Positions 30,132 through 39,558 of a stretch of DNA of 64,000 nt are shown piece by piece. Source of the stretch: Clostridia bacterium. Its GTDB lineage: Bacteria > Bacillota > Clostridia > Christensenellales > UBA3700. The DNA lies in the NCBI GenBank assembly GCA_029061605.1, contig JAIDRT010000012.1, forward strand, positions 1 to 64,000, read 5' to 3'. Made by a program: the position numbers and the translations under genes. How positions within the stretch are numbered: position 1 is the first letter of the stretch; the number at the start of each line of letters is the position of its first letter. The notes under the pieces are model-generated. The model saw only the letters and a program-made list of their open reading frames with translations. It was not told where the DNA came from and did not search any database.

Positions 30132-30764
30132 CTATATATTTCTAAACTTCATTTTTAAGTTTTCGAGTCTGGCTTGCTCTTTTGCTCTCCTAGCTGCCGA
30201 CTCTTGCTCTTCCGCTTTACTTCTTTGCTCCGCTTTATATCCGTCGTATTCTTGCATTGCGCGAACGCCCACATCGGTTGCCGTATACGCAGGGAACGTA
30301 ACGGGACTCACGTCATACAACTTGACTTTGCGAATCTCTCGTACGTCAATACCGTCCTGGGTTGACCACTTATCTTTTTCGACTATAAAGCCGATAGACA
30401 TCTGCGATATATCTCCGCGTCTAATGCTCGCTTGCAAATCTCTTGCCCAACTAGTATTCGGCGGAGTTATACGCACACTAAGTCCGACCTCATCTTCTAT
30501 GAGTTCAAGCGTTCCTGCTCGGTTTCGCCCAAGTACGAAGTTGGGATCGTGATTGAACAGCGCTCTTATGTCGTCCGCTCGTATCGTATCTATAAAAGCG
30601 CCTTTGCGGACGATTTCCTTAAAAGGGAATATTCCCCCAAGCGTTTCGCTCCACGAGTCAAATACCGCCGCATGTCCTTCGATTACCGAACTCTTCTCGT
30701 CAACGTCCGCTATTCGCAATTCGGTCATTGGCAACATACGGACTTCTCTTTTACTTCTCTCCAT
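30132..30764 (-). CDS. HK97-family prohead protease
   Basis: IEGHAAVFDSWSETLGG, ALFNHDPNFVLGRNRAGTL, SQMSIGF. Confidence 0.95.
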   Translation of the reverse strand: MERSKREVRMLPMTELRIADVDEKSSVIEGHAAVFDSWSETLGGIFPFKEIVRKGAFIDTIRADDIRALFNHDPNFVLGRNRAGTLELIEDEVGLSVRITPPNTSWARDLQASIRRGDISQMSIGFIVEKDKWSTQDGIDVREIRKVKLYDVSPVTFPAYTATDVGVRAMQEYDGYKAEQRSKAEEQESAARRAKEQARLENLKMKFRNI

Positions 30765-32010
30765 TTCCTTTTCCTTTCTTATCCTCCTTCTCTTTGACGT
30801 TGGCTGCCGTCATATTTCCGTTTACGAGATAATCATCTCCGCCTTGGTCGGTAGGAACAAGACTCATATCTTCAAGCCTTCGTATGTCGTTTATAGACAG
30901 CCATCCGTTCTGCCGTCCTATGGCGTATCCTTCCATTCGGGATTTATAGTCGCCTCTCAGCAGTCCGTCTACGTTAAACTTGGCGAAATAAATAAGCCGC
31001 TCACTCTCGTCTAAAAGCGAACGGCTTATTGCTTGCTCCCATCTCACAAGCCACGGCCTTATCGTGTGTTGCACGAATTCTATGGATTGGTGTTCTATGT
31101 TGCTGAACGTAGCTCTTTCCAAATCTCCAACCAAGTGTGGAGGAACACGAAAGATACGGCATATTTCGTTTACTTGATACTTCCGCGTTTCAAGGAACTG
31201 CGCGTCTTCGGGAGCAATTCCTATCGTATGATATTTCATACCCTCTTCTAGCACAGCAACTTTGTGACTGTTTCGCGTACCCTGGTAGACCTTGTTCCAA
31301 GATTCTCGCAGTTTCTCTGGGTCTTTGAGTATCCCAGGATGTTCAAGCACACCGCCGGGTCTTGCTCCGTTGCCAAAGAACTTTGCCCCATACTCTTCCG
31401 TAGCGAGAGATAAGCCTACCGCTTCTCTTGCTTGAGCAATGGGACTCAACCCCTTTACTCCGTCCAACGATAAGCCTTTAATATGGAACACCTGGTCGGG
31501 TCGATATACGTATGTCTGATTTGTAATATCATCGGTATACGTGTATTTAATCTTGCCCGACTGACTATCTCTCTCTACCGTAACGTTTTGCGGTTTCATA
31601 TACCACAATTGCTCAACGTGTCCTTTGCGTCTAATTATTCGAGCATACGCATTGCCCCACAAGAGCAATGAGGTCATCATAATCTCTCTAAATTCGAAGC
31701 TCGTCATCTCTTCGTTAGGCATTTCGTATAAACAAGAAAACAGCGGATGTTGATCCGCCGTTTCGTTCTTACCATTCTTGCCCTTTCGGAATAGATGCAA
31801 AGGCAAACTCGCCACAGTCTCCGCAAGTATTTTTACACACGCATATACCGCAGAAGTCTGCATTGCTCTAAACTCGTCAACTCTTACGCCGCTGTTGCTG
31901 TTGCCCAAAAAGTCTATGTCTACACCGCATATAAAGTCTTGCATCTCTTTGCTCGGCGCGTTTCTCTTCTCTCTTTTTGGGGAGTCTCTATTTCGTCCTA
32001 GTATTCTCAT
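30751..32010 (-). CDS. HK97-family portal protein
   Basis: AVYACVKILAETVASLPLHLFR; LLLWGNAYARIIR; FRVPPHLVGDLERATFSNIEHQSIEFV. Confidence 0.96.
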   Translation of the reverse strand: MRILGRNRDSPKREKRNAPSKEMQDFICGVDIDFLGNSNSGVRVDEFRAMQTSAVYACVKILAETVASLPLHLFRKGKNGKNETADQHPLFSCLYEMPNEEMTSFEFREIMMTSLLLWGNAYARIIRRKGHVEQLWYMKPQNVTVERDSQSGKIKYTYTDDITNQTYVYRPDQVFHIKGLSLDGVKGLSPIAQAREAVGLSLATEEYGAKFFGNGARPGGVLEHPGILKDPEKLRESWNKVYQGTRNSHKVAVLEEGMKYHTIGIAPEDAQFLETRKYQVNEICRIFRVPPHLVGDLERATFSNIEHQSIEFVQHTIRPWLVRWEQAISRSLLDESERLIYFAKFNVDGLLRGDYKSRMEGYAIGRQNGWLSINDIRRLEDMSLVPTDQGGDDYLVNGNMTAANVKEKEDKKGKGNGEK

Positions 32011-32068
32011 TCTTACTCCAATAAATAAACCGCCCTTGCGGACGGTCTTGATTGTTTTTCTATTTGAT

Positions 32069-32380
32069 TTAACCTTTTAATGGCTTGCTATCTATGAGTG
32101 CCATATACACATTGTCTATTGCTTTCCATTCCGCATTGCAGATTAATGTTGCATACTTGCCTTGCATTTGAGCCCTATACATTTTCGCATTGTGCGTTGC
32201 AAACTCTTTTGCTATAATCTCTGGCGCATGTTCTACATCTGCTAGGATTCTTGCTTTGAGAGCTTCGACCTTTTGGTCGTAGACTTTGTTCTCTTCTTCA
32301 CTCGCATGTTCGTGATATCCGTGGCTATAATCCTTTAAGGTTCTGAAGATATTCTTTTTTGTTGCTTTTGTCTTTTCCAT
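32069..32380 (-). CDS. hypothetical phage cargo protein
   Basis: 103 aa, own promoter element, RBS-like tccttcggg region. Confidence 0.5.
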   Translation of the reverse strand: MEKTKATKKNIFRTLKDYSHGYHEHASEEENKVYDQKVEALKARILADVEHAPEIIAKEFATHNAKMYRAQMQGKYATLICNAEWKAIDNVYMALIDSKPLKG

Positions 32381-32423
32381 TTTGTGTCTCCTTCGGGTTA
32401 TTTCCCTTGTTTTGTTTCTACTA

Positions 32424-32476
32424 CAACAATACCGTAATTACTTCAAAGAGCCCAGCGAAATTGGTAGAAACACACA
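32424..32476 (-). promoter_or_regulatory. phage promoter family copy (b)
   Basis: Minus: TTTCTACCAATTTCGCTGGGCTCTTTGAAGTAATTACGGTATTGTTGT; CTGGGC-N18-TATTGT. Confidence 0.7.
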
Positions 32477-32501
32477 ATTTTTTCAAAGAGATTTTTCGCA
32501 A

Positions 32502-33839
32502 TCAATCGAATATTTCCACGCCGTCTCGTATATGCCTTATCTCAGCGTCGGGACACATCTCTCTATATCTGCGGACTATAACGTCGCAGTATTTCGGTTC
32601 AAGTTCAATCGCGCAACACTTGCGATTCAACTGCTCCGAAGCCATAAGGATTGAGCCGCTGCCGCCAAACGGTTCATATACCAAGTCGCCCTCATGCGAA
32701 CTATTAAAAATGAGCCTAGCGCATAGGGTTATCGGTTTCATTGTCGGGTGGTCGGGAGACCTAGCAGGCTTATGGTCTTCTATTACGCTTGATGGCAAGG
32801 CGAGTATCTTCTCCAAGAGTTCCACCAACTCGGCTTTGCTCATCTTCTTTATGCTCTCGCCTATCTCTTCCAATGCGGTCGACAAAGTGCGATCGTCTAT
32901 AAAATAATGACCTGCGCCCTCTTTCCAACCGTACAAGATGGGTTCGTGTTTCCATTGATAATCTTGACGCCCTAACGTGAAATGGTGCTTCAGCCATATA
33001 AGCGTTTGAGAATACTTGAGCCCCGCATTCGTCATTGCATTAGTAAAGTTTACAGTCTCTTTCGTGCTGTGGAACACATAAAGCGGCGCGCCCTTTTTTA
33101 GTCCGCTTTCAGCCGCCTTGTAGAATGCTAAAAGGAATTGATAGAATTCATCATCGGAGAGATTGTCATTGGCTATCGTGCTATTCGCTCTTGTTTGTGA
33201 TTTGTGTTTGCCGTTAACTGCCGAGCCATAGTCCACGTTGTACGGCGGGTCGGTAACCATAATATCTGCGACTCTACCGTCTAGCACTTTCTCAACGGCT
33301 TCCTTTTGAGTACAGTCGCCGCACAACAGCCTATGCTGTCCAAGTATCCATAGGTCTCCCTCTTTTGTCTTTGGCTCAGCAATCTCTTCCATTGCCGAAT
33401 CAGCATCGAAGTCATCTTCGTGAACGTTCTCCATTGAACCGCTACCGAAGAGTTCTTGAGCTTCGGCAAGGTCAAAGCCTGTTAGAGTTATATCGTAACC
33501 ACTGCCGTCCAGGTCTTTCAAAAGGCTTGCCAATAAGTCGTTATCCCATTCGCCGCTGATTTTATTCAATGCGATGTTCAAAGCTTTTTCTTTGCTCTCG
33601 TCTAAGTCTACCACTACGCAGTCTACTTCGTCATACCCCAAGTCTTTCATTACCTTCAGCCTTTGGTGACCGCCAACTACTATTCCCGTTCGTTTGTTCC
33701 ATATAACGGGTTCAACGTAGCCGAACTCTTGAATACTTCTCTTCAGTTTCTCGTATTCCGCATCCCCCGGCTGTAAATCTTTACGTGGATTGTACTCAGC
33801 GGCTTTTAATTCTTCCACCGCCATTCTCTCTATCTGCAT
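32502..33839 (-). CDS. ParB-like nuclease-domain / DNA N6- or N4-methyltransferase fusion
   Basis: N-terminal YNPRKDLQPGD, VVGGHQRLKVMKDLG (ParB/Srx); TDPPYNVDYG; YEPFGGSGSILMASEQLNRKCCAIELEPKYCDVIV. Confidence 0.94.
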   Translation of the reverse strand: MQIERMAVEELKAAEYNPRKDLQPGDAEYEKLKRSIQEFGYVEPVIWNKRTGIVVGGHQRLKVMKDLGYDEVDCVVVDLDESKEKALNIALNKISGEWDNDLLASLLKDLDGSGYDITLTGFDLAEAQELFGSGSMENVHEDDFDADSAMEEIAEPKTKEGDLWILGQHRLLCGDCTQKEAVEKVLDGRVADIMVTDPPYNVDYGSAVNGKHKSQTRANSTIANDNLSDDEFYQFLLAFYKAAESGLKKGAPLYVFHSTKETVNFTNAMTNAGLKYSQTLIWLKHHFTLGRQDYQWKHEPILYGWKEGAGHYFIDDRTLSTALEEIGESIKKMSKAELVELLEKILALPSSVIEDHKPARSPDHPTMKPITLCARLIFNSSHEGDLVYEPFGGSGSILMASEQLNRKCCAIELEPKYCDVIVRRYREMCPDAEIRHIRDGVEIFD

Positions 33840-33865
33840 TCACTTCTCCTACTTCTTGATATACA

Positions 33866-33899
33866 AAAGGACTACTTAATTGAAAGTAGTCCTTTTTTG
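33866..33899. terminator. terminator hairpin
   Basis: aaaaggactacttaattgaaagtagtcctttttt. Confidence 0.75.
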
Positions 33900-33910
33900 C
33901 TGAAATATTT

Positions 33911-34005
33911 TAGTTTACATCTTGTTAAATTTACCTTACACTATGTAAACTTACACACTATATTTTGTCAACTTTGTTTTACATTGGGTCAAATTTAGTT
34001 TACAT
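33911..34005. repeat. iteron-like array, ~4.5 degenerate repeats at 21-22 bp periodicity
   Basis: TTTACAnnnTGTnAAATTTA-like units; TGTTAA at 33923, TGTAAA at 33944, TGTCAA at 33966, GGTCAA at 33987, next TTTACAT at 33999. Confidence 0.65.
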
Positions 34006-34076
34006 ATCGTGCTTTTTGCCTGTTTACAAATTCAAAAATAAAACCGCACATTACTGTGCGGCTTATCTATTTCCTT

Positions 34077-34514
34077 TTAGTCTTCGTCTTCATCGTAGTA
34101 ATCTTCTTCATCTTCTTCGTAATCGGTGTTGATGTAGATGTACTCGCCGTTGTCAAACTCGATTTCGATTACACCGTCATCTGCCGTAAAAGTTGCTTCT
34201 TTTGCTTCGATAAATCTACCGAGTTTTTCTATTTCTCTTATATCCTTATCTTTGCATAATTCGTAAGGTAGGATACCGATGTTTCCTGCGTCTACCCCAT
34301 AGCAGTGACCGTGTTGGTCTTGATACTCGCCATCGCCGTATTTTGTTCCGCCGATTGCGAACGTGTGGCCGTGGATTTCATGTACGCCTTCGAAGTCCTC
34401 GAAGTCGTTACTCCAATCTGCGTAGTAATCCTCGTCTGTCATTTGGTAGCACACATCGCCTACATAAAATCCTTTGGTGCTTTTTACTTCGCCTTTAACT
34501 TTATTTGTTGCCAT
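34077..34514 (-). CDS. acidic hypothetical phage protein
   Basis: 145 aa, DEDED C-terminus, own promoter element. Confidence 0.55.
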   Translation of the reverse strand: MATNKVKGEVKSTKGFYVGDVCYQMTDEDYYADWSNDFEDFEGVHEIHGHTFAIGGTKYGDGEYQDQHGHCYGVDAGNIGILPYELCKDKDIREIEKLGRFIEAKEATFTADDGVIEIEFDNGEYIYINTDYEEDEEDYYDEDED

Positions 34515-34556
34515 TCTTAACTCCTTCGGGTTGTTTACCCTTGTTTTATTTTCTAC

Positions 34557-34610
34557 TACAACAATACCGTAAACATCTCAAAGAGCCCAGTGAAATTGCG
34601 TAGAAACACA
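34557..34610 (-). promoter_or_regulatory. phage promoter family copy (c)
   Basis: Minus: TTTCTACGCAATTTCACTGGGCTCTTTGAGATGTTTACGGTATTGTTGT; CTGGGC-N18-TATTGT. Confidence 0.7.
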
Positions 34611-34635
34611 CAATTTTTTTGAGAATATTTCAACT

Positions 34636-36189
34636 CTAAATGACTATTATCCCACGCCCATTATAGACACTGTCCGTAGTCGTTCCTTGATTGCGAATTG
34701 CTCTATCCAATGCCATAACAAGGGCGACCGCTCCGTCGATTCTCTCGGTGGACTTTTCTTTATCCATCTTTACGTTCCCGGCAGGATCAGTTCTTACGTA
34801 CACGTTGTCCATCATCCATCGAAGTGGGATGTTGCCACCGTGCGCTATCTTTTGCTCAAGCACGAGCTTCATTAACTCTTTTGTCGGTGGACTCATATCC
34901 TTAAAGCCTTGACCAAACGGTACGACAGTAAATCCCATCCCTTCTAAGTTCTGGGTCATTTGCACTGCACCCCATCTATCGAATGCAATCTCTTTTATAT
35001 TGTACTTCGCGCCGAGTTCTTCGATAAAATTCTCAATGTATCCGTAATGGATTACGTTACCCTCCGTAGTGATTACTTGCCCTTTCGCTTGCCACACATC
35101 ATAAGGTACGTGGTCACGTCGTACTCTCAAATCAATCGTATCTTCTGGTATCCAGAAAAACGGCAACACGACGTATTTATCTTCCTCATGCAATGGCGGA
35201 AATACAAGCACAAATGCCGTTATGTCTGTGCTTGATGAAAGGTCTAGTCCGCCGTAGCACTCTCTCCCTTTTAACTTTTCCGCGTCTACTTCGAAGTCGC
35301 ATTTATCCCACGAGTCCATCGGCATCCAACGAACACTCTGCTTTACCCACTGATTTAGGCGGAGCTGTCGGAATAGGTTCTCTTCCGCCGGGTTCTCTTT
35401 CGCTGACTCATAGGCAGTTTTTAGTTTGTCTATATCTACCGTTATGCCAAGTGATGGATTTGCCTTTGCCCACACCTTTTCGTCTCCCCAATCGTCATCA
35501 TCGTCCGCGCCGTATATGACTGGGTAGAACGAGCGGTCGTTCTTTCGACCTTCGATTATGTCTTTCGCTTTTTGATGCACTTCCCAACATATTGAGTTTC
35601 TATCCGTACCCGCCGTAGTAATCAAAAAGAACAGCGGTTGCTTTCTAGCGTCGCCCGAACCGTGCGTCATTACGTCGTACAACGCTCTACTCGGTTGGGC
35701 GTGTAATTCATCGAACACAACGCCGTGTACGTTAAGTCCGTGCTTTGTATATGACTCCGCCGACAGCACTTGGTAGAAGGAGTTGAGCGGTTTGTACACA
35801 AGCCGTTTTTGGCTCATTATCGGCTTGATTCTCTTCTTCAAAGCGGGACATTGCTCGACCATATTACAAGCCACGTCGAACACAATACTTGCTTGCTGTC
35901 GGTCGGCGGCGCAGCCGTAGACTTCCGCTCCCCACTCTCCATCTCCCGCTAAAAGATAGAGAGCTATTGCCGCCGCTATCTCGCTCTTACCTTGCTTCTT
36001 TGGTATCTCTACGTAAGCGGTATTGTACTGCCTATATCCGTTGTCCTTTACCGTGCCGAATATATCTCTTATGATTTTGTCCTGCCACGGCAATAACTCG
36101 AATGGTACTCCGTGCCACGTACCTTTGGTGTGCTTGAGCGAGTTAATAAAGGCAACGGCGCGGTCGGCAAGTTGTTTGTTGTATGCCAT
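34636..36189 (-). CDS. phage terminase large subunit
   Basis: PKKQGKSEIAAAIALYLLAGDGEWGAEVYGCAADRQQASIVF; GLDLSSSTDITAF nuclease motif; start trimmed to MAYNKQL. Confidence 0.95.
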   Translation of the reverse strand: MAYNKQLADRAVAFINSLKHTKGTWHGVPFELLPWQDKIIRDIFGTVKDNGYRQYNTAYVEIPKKQGKSEIAAAIALYLLAGDGEWGAEVYGCAADRQQASIVFDVACNMVEQCPALKKRIKPIMSQKRLVYKPLNSFYQVLSAESYTKHGLNVHGVVFDELHAQPSRALYDVMTHGSGDARKQPLFFLITTAGTDRNSICWEVHQKAKDIIEGRKNDRSFYPVIYGADDDDDWGDEKVWAKANPSLGITVDIDKLKTAYESAKENPAEENLFRQLRLNQWVKQSVRWMPMDSWDKCDFEVDAEKLKGRECYGGLDLSSSTDITAFVLVFPPLHEEDKYVVLPFFWIPEDTIDLRVRRDHVPYDVWQAKGQVITTEGNVIHYGYIENFIEELGAKYNIKEIAFDRWGAVQMTQNLEGMGFTVVPFGQGFKDMSPPTKELMKLVLEQKIAHGGNIPLRWMMDNVYVRTDPAGNVKMDKEKSTERIDGAVALVMALDRAIRNQGTTTDSVYNGRGIIVI

Positions 36190-36212
36190 ACTCCCTCCAT
36201 TTGCCAATAATA

Positions 36213-36237
36213 AAAGGAGAGCCGAGGCTCTCCCTTT
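36213..36237. terminator. terminator hairpin
   Basis: aaaggagagccgaggctctcccttt. Confidence 0.6.
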
Positions 36238-36258
36238 GAACACGCACTTGTCTATTTT

Positions 36259-36693
36259 TTATTTTGCTCTCATTCTTTTTTGTGTGTCATCGAGAGCCGC
36301 TTGTAGGTATTTCGTATCGAGTCCTACATCCTCGTATCCTTTGAGTATTGTGTTGTAATACTCTTGGTATGGCATGCTTGGTTTACCGCTATTCATTATG
36401 TAAACCATTGCCTCGACTGCTCCGTCTTTCATTTCCACCGTGACCGTTTCCTTGCGGTATAAGTGTGGATAGCCTTCGTACCTATCGAGTGCCATCTCGT
36501 CTTTCGGTGTAATCTTCCATACTCCGACGGGCGTCTCTGCTCCACTGACTGGCTCTATTGTTGCAACTCCACGGAAAGTCAGTTGGTATTCCTTGAGTTT
36601 GCCTATGCCTACGACCTTTGCCGTAGGACACCGCCTTGCCATTTGAGCAAGGTTGAGATTGCTACCGTATGCTACATAAAGTTTGTTTTCCAT
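36259..36693 (-). CDS. gamma-glutamylcyclotransferase-like (AIG2/GGCT) protein
   Basis: LYVAYGSNLNLAQMARRCPTA; VWKITPKDEMALDRYEGYP. Confidence 0.92.
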   Translation of the reverse strand: MENKLYVAYGSNLNLAQMARRCPTAKVVGIGKLKEYQLTFRGVATIEPVSGAETPVGVWKITPKDEMALDRYEGYPHLYRKETVTVEMKDGAVEAMVYIMNSGKPSMPYQEYYNTILKGYEDVGLDTKYLQAALDDTQKRMRAK

Positions 36694-36722
36694 TTATTTA
36701 TCCTCCATTTTCTAGGGTGCGG

Positions 36723-37619
36723 TTAAACCGCTACCCCAGGTCTTCCGTTTTTGAACGCTATGTCTCCGCTTAGGTTTTCGAGTAAAAACTTTCTCGCCGT
36801 TTCGAACTCATCGCCTATCATTCCTAGTCTTAAGAGCCATGTTCTAAAGGTGTATTTTTCGTTCGCCGTTACCGTCTTCCTTGCGCTTGCCCCGTTTTGC
36901 GTTAGGGCTTGGTGGCTGATTGCTAGGCATAATTGTATGTAGGTCTTAATCTTGCCTGCGTGGGTCGTACCGTTAAAGCATCTGAACTCTATTCCCTTTC
37001 CTTGCCAGAGGCTGTGTAGGTTGAGGGCGCGGTATCTACTGCTGTCGTAGTGGGTTCCTCTGTGGCTTGAGCCGTTGTACCATAATCTTTCTACCGTTGT
37101 CTTCGTGGTCGGCTTAGTGCGATTCATCTCATCTACAAATCTCTTTTCCGTTTTCTTGCACCAGGTGTTTTCTCTGTCCGCCGTTACCCCTATCGCCTTG
37201 AACAGTATGTCTTCTTTGCTTGTCATTATGTTGACTAGGTTGCGTAGCGTCTTTGCGGTATGTCTCTCTGCGCCGACATGGACATGTATTCCACAGCTAC
37301 TGTTTGCTATCGCGCCTTTGTGTCTCAGTTGTCTTACGATCTCCTGTATGTCTGCGATGTCTTCGTATTTGCATACTGGTGTTACGATCTCGCATCTGTA
37401 TTCGGCTGTTGCTGTTTGTCCGTTCTTTCTTTCGGCGCGTATGCTAGCGTCGCTCATCGCTTTCCATATCCGTCCTTGCCTGTCGGTTGCTTCGTAGGTG
37501 TCGTATACGCTTCCTGCGTAGTAAGATCTCGTACCGTAGTAATCTGCGATTACCTTTGCTGCGTCTTTTCTCGTAATCCCTGTGAGTTCGATTTCGATTC
37601 CGAATGTTTGATTTTTCAT
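36723..37619 (-). CDS. amidoligase-family (ATP-grasp/GS-like) enzyme
   Basis: TFGIEIELTGITRKDAA; SSCGIHVHVGAE; ALNLHSLWQGKGIEFRCFNGT; start trimmed to RBS-proximal MKNQTFG. Confidence 0.88.
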   Translation of the reverse strand: MKNQTFGIEIELTGITRKDAAKVIADYYGTRSYYAGSVYDTYEATDRQGRIWKAMSDASIRAERKNGQTATAEYRCEIVTPVCKYEDIADIQEIVRQLRHKGAIANSSCGIHVHVGAERHTAKTLRNLVNIMTSKEDILFKAIGVTADRENTWCKKTEKRFVDEMNRTKPTTKTTVERLWYNGSSHRGTHYDSSRYRALNLHSLWQGKGIEFRCFNGTTHAGKIKTYIQLCLAISHQALTQNGASARKTVTANEKYTFRTWLLRLGMIGDEFETARKFLLENLSGDIAFKNGRPGVAV

Positions 37620-37663
37620 TTTGCGTGTTCTCCTTTCGAGGTGTTTTGCCTCTTTTGTTATCA

Positions 37664-37713
37664 ACACAACAATACCGTAAAAACACACAAGAGCCCAGCG
37701 AAATTGCGTAGAA
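37664..37713 (-). promoter_or_regulatory. phage promoter family copy (d)
   Basis: Minus: TTTCTACGCAATTTCGCTGGGCTCTTGTGTGTTTTTACGGTATTGTTGT; CTGGGC-N18-TATTGT. Confidence 0.7.
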
Positions 37714-37742
37714 AAACGAAAGAATTTTGAAAGAATTTTCAA

Positions 37743-37964
37743 CTATTTTTTCGGTGTTTTTAAGCCTATTCCGTTGAAGTTAAAATCGCCGTTTTTTATG
37801 GCTTTTCGGTCAGCTTCACACGCCGTCTTGTAGTCGGCGTTTTCTCTTTCCTTTCGCTTGCATTCCATACAAATGCAGTCGGTGTTGTACATCGACATAA
37901 TGCGACCGCCTTCAAGCGAATGACCGCATCTGTCGCAATATCTTTGGCTGAAAAATGTATCCAT
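37743..37964 (-). CDS. small zinc-ribbon phage protein
   Basis: YCDRCGHSLEGG...DCICMECKRKE. Confidence 0.65.
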   Translation of the reverse strand: MDTFFSQRYCDRCGHSLEGGRIMSMYNTDCICMECKRKERENADYKTACEADRKAIKNGDFNFNGIGLKTPKK

Positions 37965-37976
37965 AGTCTTCTCCCT

Positions 37977-38360
37977 TTAATAGACCCCATCTTCGTCTAT
38001 GAGGTTTACTCGTTGCTTGATTAGTTGTATTGCTTCGATATATGTGCCTTGCTTTATTTGTTTCCACAACTCGTTGATTGCTTTCTCATCATTCAATGCT
38101 TGGCTTACTTTTCCTAGCAAGGCGAATATGTTTCCGCTCTCGCCTCGGCTTTCGAAGAATACCGTCGGCTTGTTGCCACTCTGTTGTTGTCTTAAGTGTA
38201 GGTAACTTACCAATGACGTTACGGATTCATTCAAGTACCCTTGCTCCTCTTCTACTGAATACAAAGCCAGGAGCAGTTTGTTCGCTGTCTTTTGGCTTAT
38301 GCTTGTAAGACCCAACTTTTCTACTATGCTTATTGCCTTTTCCACTTCCGTGTCCTCCAT
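37977..38360 (-). CDS. hypothetical phage cargo protein
   Basis: 127 aa, own promoter element. Confidence 0.5.
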   Translation of the reverse strand: MEDTEVEKAISIVEKLGLTSISQKTANKLLLALYSVEEEQGYLNESVTSLVSYLHLRQQQSGNKPTVFFESRGESGNIFALLGKVSQALNDEKAINELWKQIKQGTYIEAIQLIKQRVNLIDEDGVY

Positions 38361-38363
38361 GTA

Positions 38364-38414
38364 CCAACAACCATACCGTAATCGTCCGCTTTAGTCCAGA
38401 GAAATTTGCGACTA
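38364..38414 (-). promoter_or_regulatory. phage promoter family copy (e)
   Basis: Minus: TAGTCGCAAATTTCTCTGGACTAAAGCGGACGATTACGGTATGGTTGT; CTGGAC-N18-TATGGT. Confidence 0.68.
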
Positions 38415-38439
38415 TTTTGGAGAATAAATAAATTGTTTT

Positions 38440-39558
38440 TTATTCGCTGACTGCCGTCTTTAAGGCTTCGACTTTATCCGTCAATTCCCATATGACGTAA
38501 CCTTTCCCAAAGTGACCGCCTACCGCTGTTTGAGAAAAGATAGGACTGCGCAAGTCAAGTTTCTTTATCGTGCCTGCGACCGAAAGGTCAAATACCTTCT
38601 CCACCGCCTTGACGATAAGTTCCTCGTCTACTGCCGCCGTATTAAACGTATTTACGTCGATAGCGGTCGGCTTGGGTACGCCTATGGCATACGAGAGAGA
38701 AACTTCGCACTTCGCCGCCAAACCTGCCGCCACAATGTTCTTTGCGATATATCTTGCAAGATAAGCGCCACTGCGGTCTACCTTGCTTGCGTCCTTACCG
38801 CTCATGGCTCCACCGCCGTGATGAGCTACTCCGCCGTATGTATCTACCATAAGTTTTCGCCCGGTCAGTCCTGTGTCGGCTTCAAAGCCACCGAGAACAA
38901 AGCGCCCAGACGGATTAACGAGGATTTCCGTATCTTCCAAGTTGTATTCTGCAAGCGAATAGCCTATTACCTTTTCCTTTATTTCTTTGGTCAACTCGGC
39001 AAGGTTCTTGCTCTCGGTGTGTTGAGCCGATACTATGACAGACTTGATTCTATCGAATTTGTCGCCAGTGTATTGGATAGACACTTGGCTCTTGCCGTCT
39101 GGACGAAGTCCTTCGATGTATCCTTTGCTCCTGCACTCTTCGAGCCTATCCGTAAGCCTATGAGCAAGTTCGATAGCAAGTGGCATATAGTTCTCAGTTT
39201 CGTTGGATGCATAGCCGTACACTATTCCTTGGTCGCCTGCCCCTTGCTCTTCCCTTTTTACTGCTTGAGATATATCTTCGCTTTGCGTGTGAATTCGTGT
39301 TTCAAACTCTATGCCTGCTGTATCGTAGCCGACTTGTTCGATTACTGTCTTGGCGATATCTTTGTAGTTCACTTTGGCGGCAGTCGTTATCTCTCCGCTG
39401 ATAAAACACTTATTGTGCGCAAGCATAACTTCGCAAGCCACTCTGCTGTTCTCGTCCTGCGCCAAGCACTCATCGAGAATGCTGTCTGCGATAAGGTCAG
39501 CAAGTTTATCTGGGTGTCCGCTAGTTACGGACTCCGCCGTGATGATTCTATTCTTCAT
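38440..39558 (-). CDS. metK: S-adenosylmethionine synthetase (prophage-encoded)
   Basis: TAESVTSGHPDKLADLIADSILDEC; GAGDQGIVYGYA; GGGAMSGKDASKVDRSGAYLARYIAKNIVAAGLA. Confidence 0.95.
   Translation of the reverse strand: MKNRIITAESVTSGHPDKLADLIADSILDECLAQDENSRVACEVMLAHNKCFISGEITTAAKVNYKDIAKTVIEQVGYDTAGIEFETRIHTQSEDISQAVKREEQGAGDQGIVYGYASNETENYMPLAIELAHRLTDRLEECRSKGYIEGLRPDGKSQVSIQYTGDKFDRIKSVIVSAQHTESKNLAELTKEIKEKVIGYSLAEYNLEDTEILVNPSGRFVLGGFEADTGLTGRKLMVDTYGGVAHHGGGAMSGKDASKVDRSGAYLARYIAKNIVAAGLAAKCEVSLSYAIGVPKPTAIDVNTFNTAAVDEELIVKAVEKVFDLSVAGTIKKLDLRSPIFSQTAVGGHFGKGYVIWELTDKVEALKTAVSE

Noticed and set aside
33911-34005. CRISPR array
   Set aside because: 21-22-bp periodic degenerate units without spacers; fits an iteron or operator array better.
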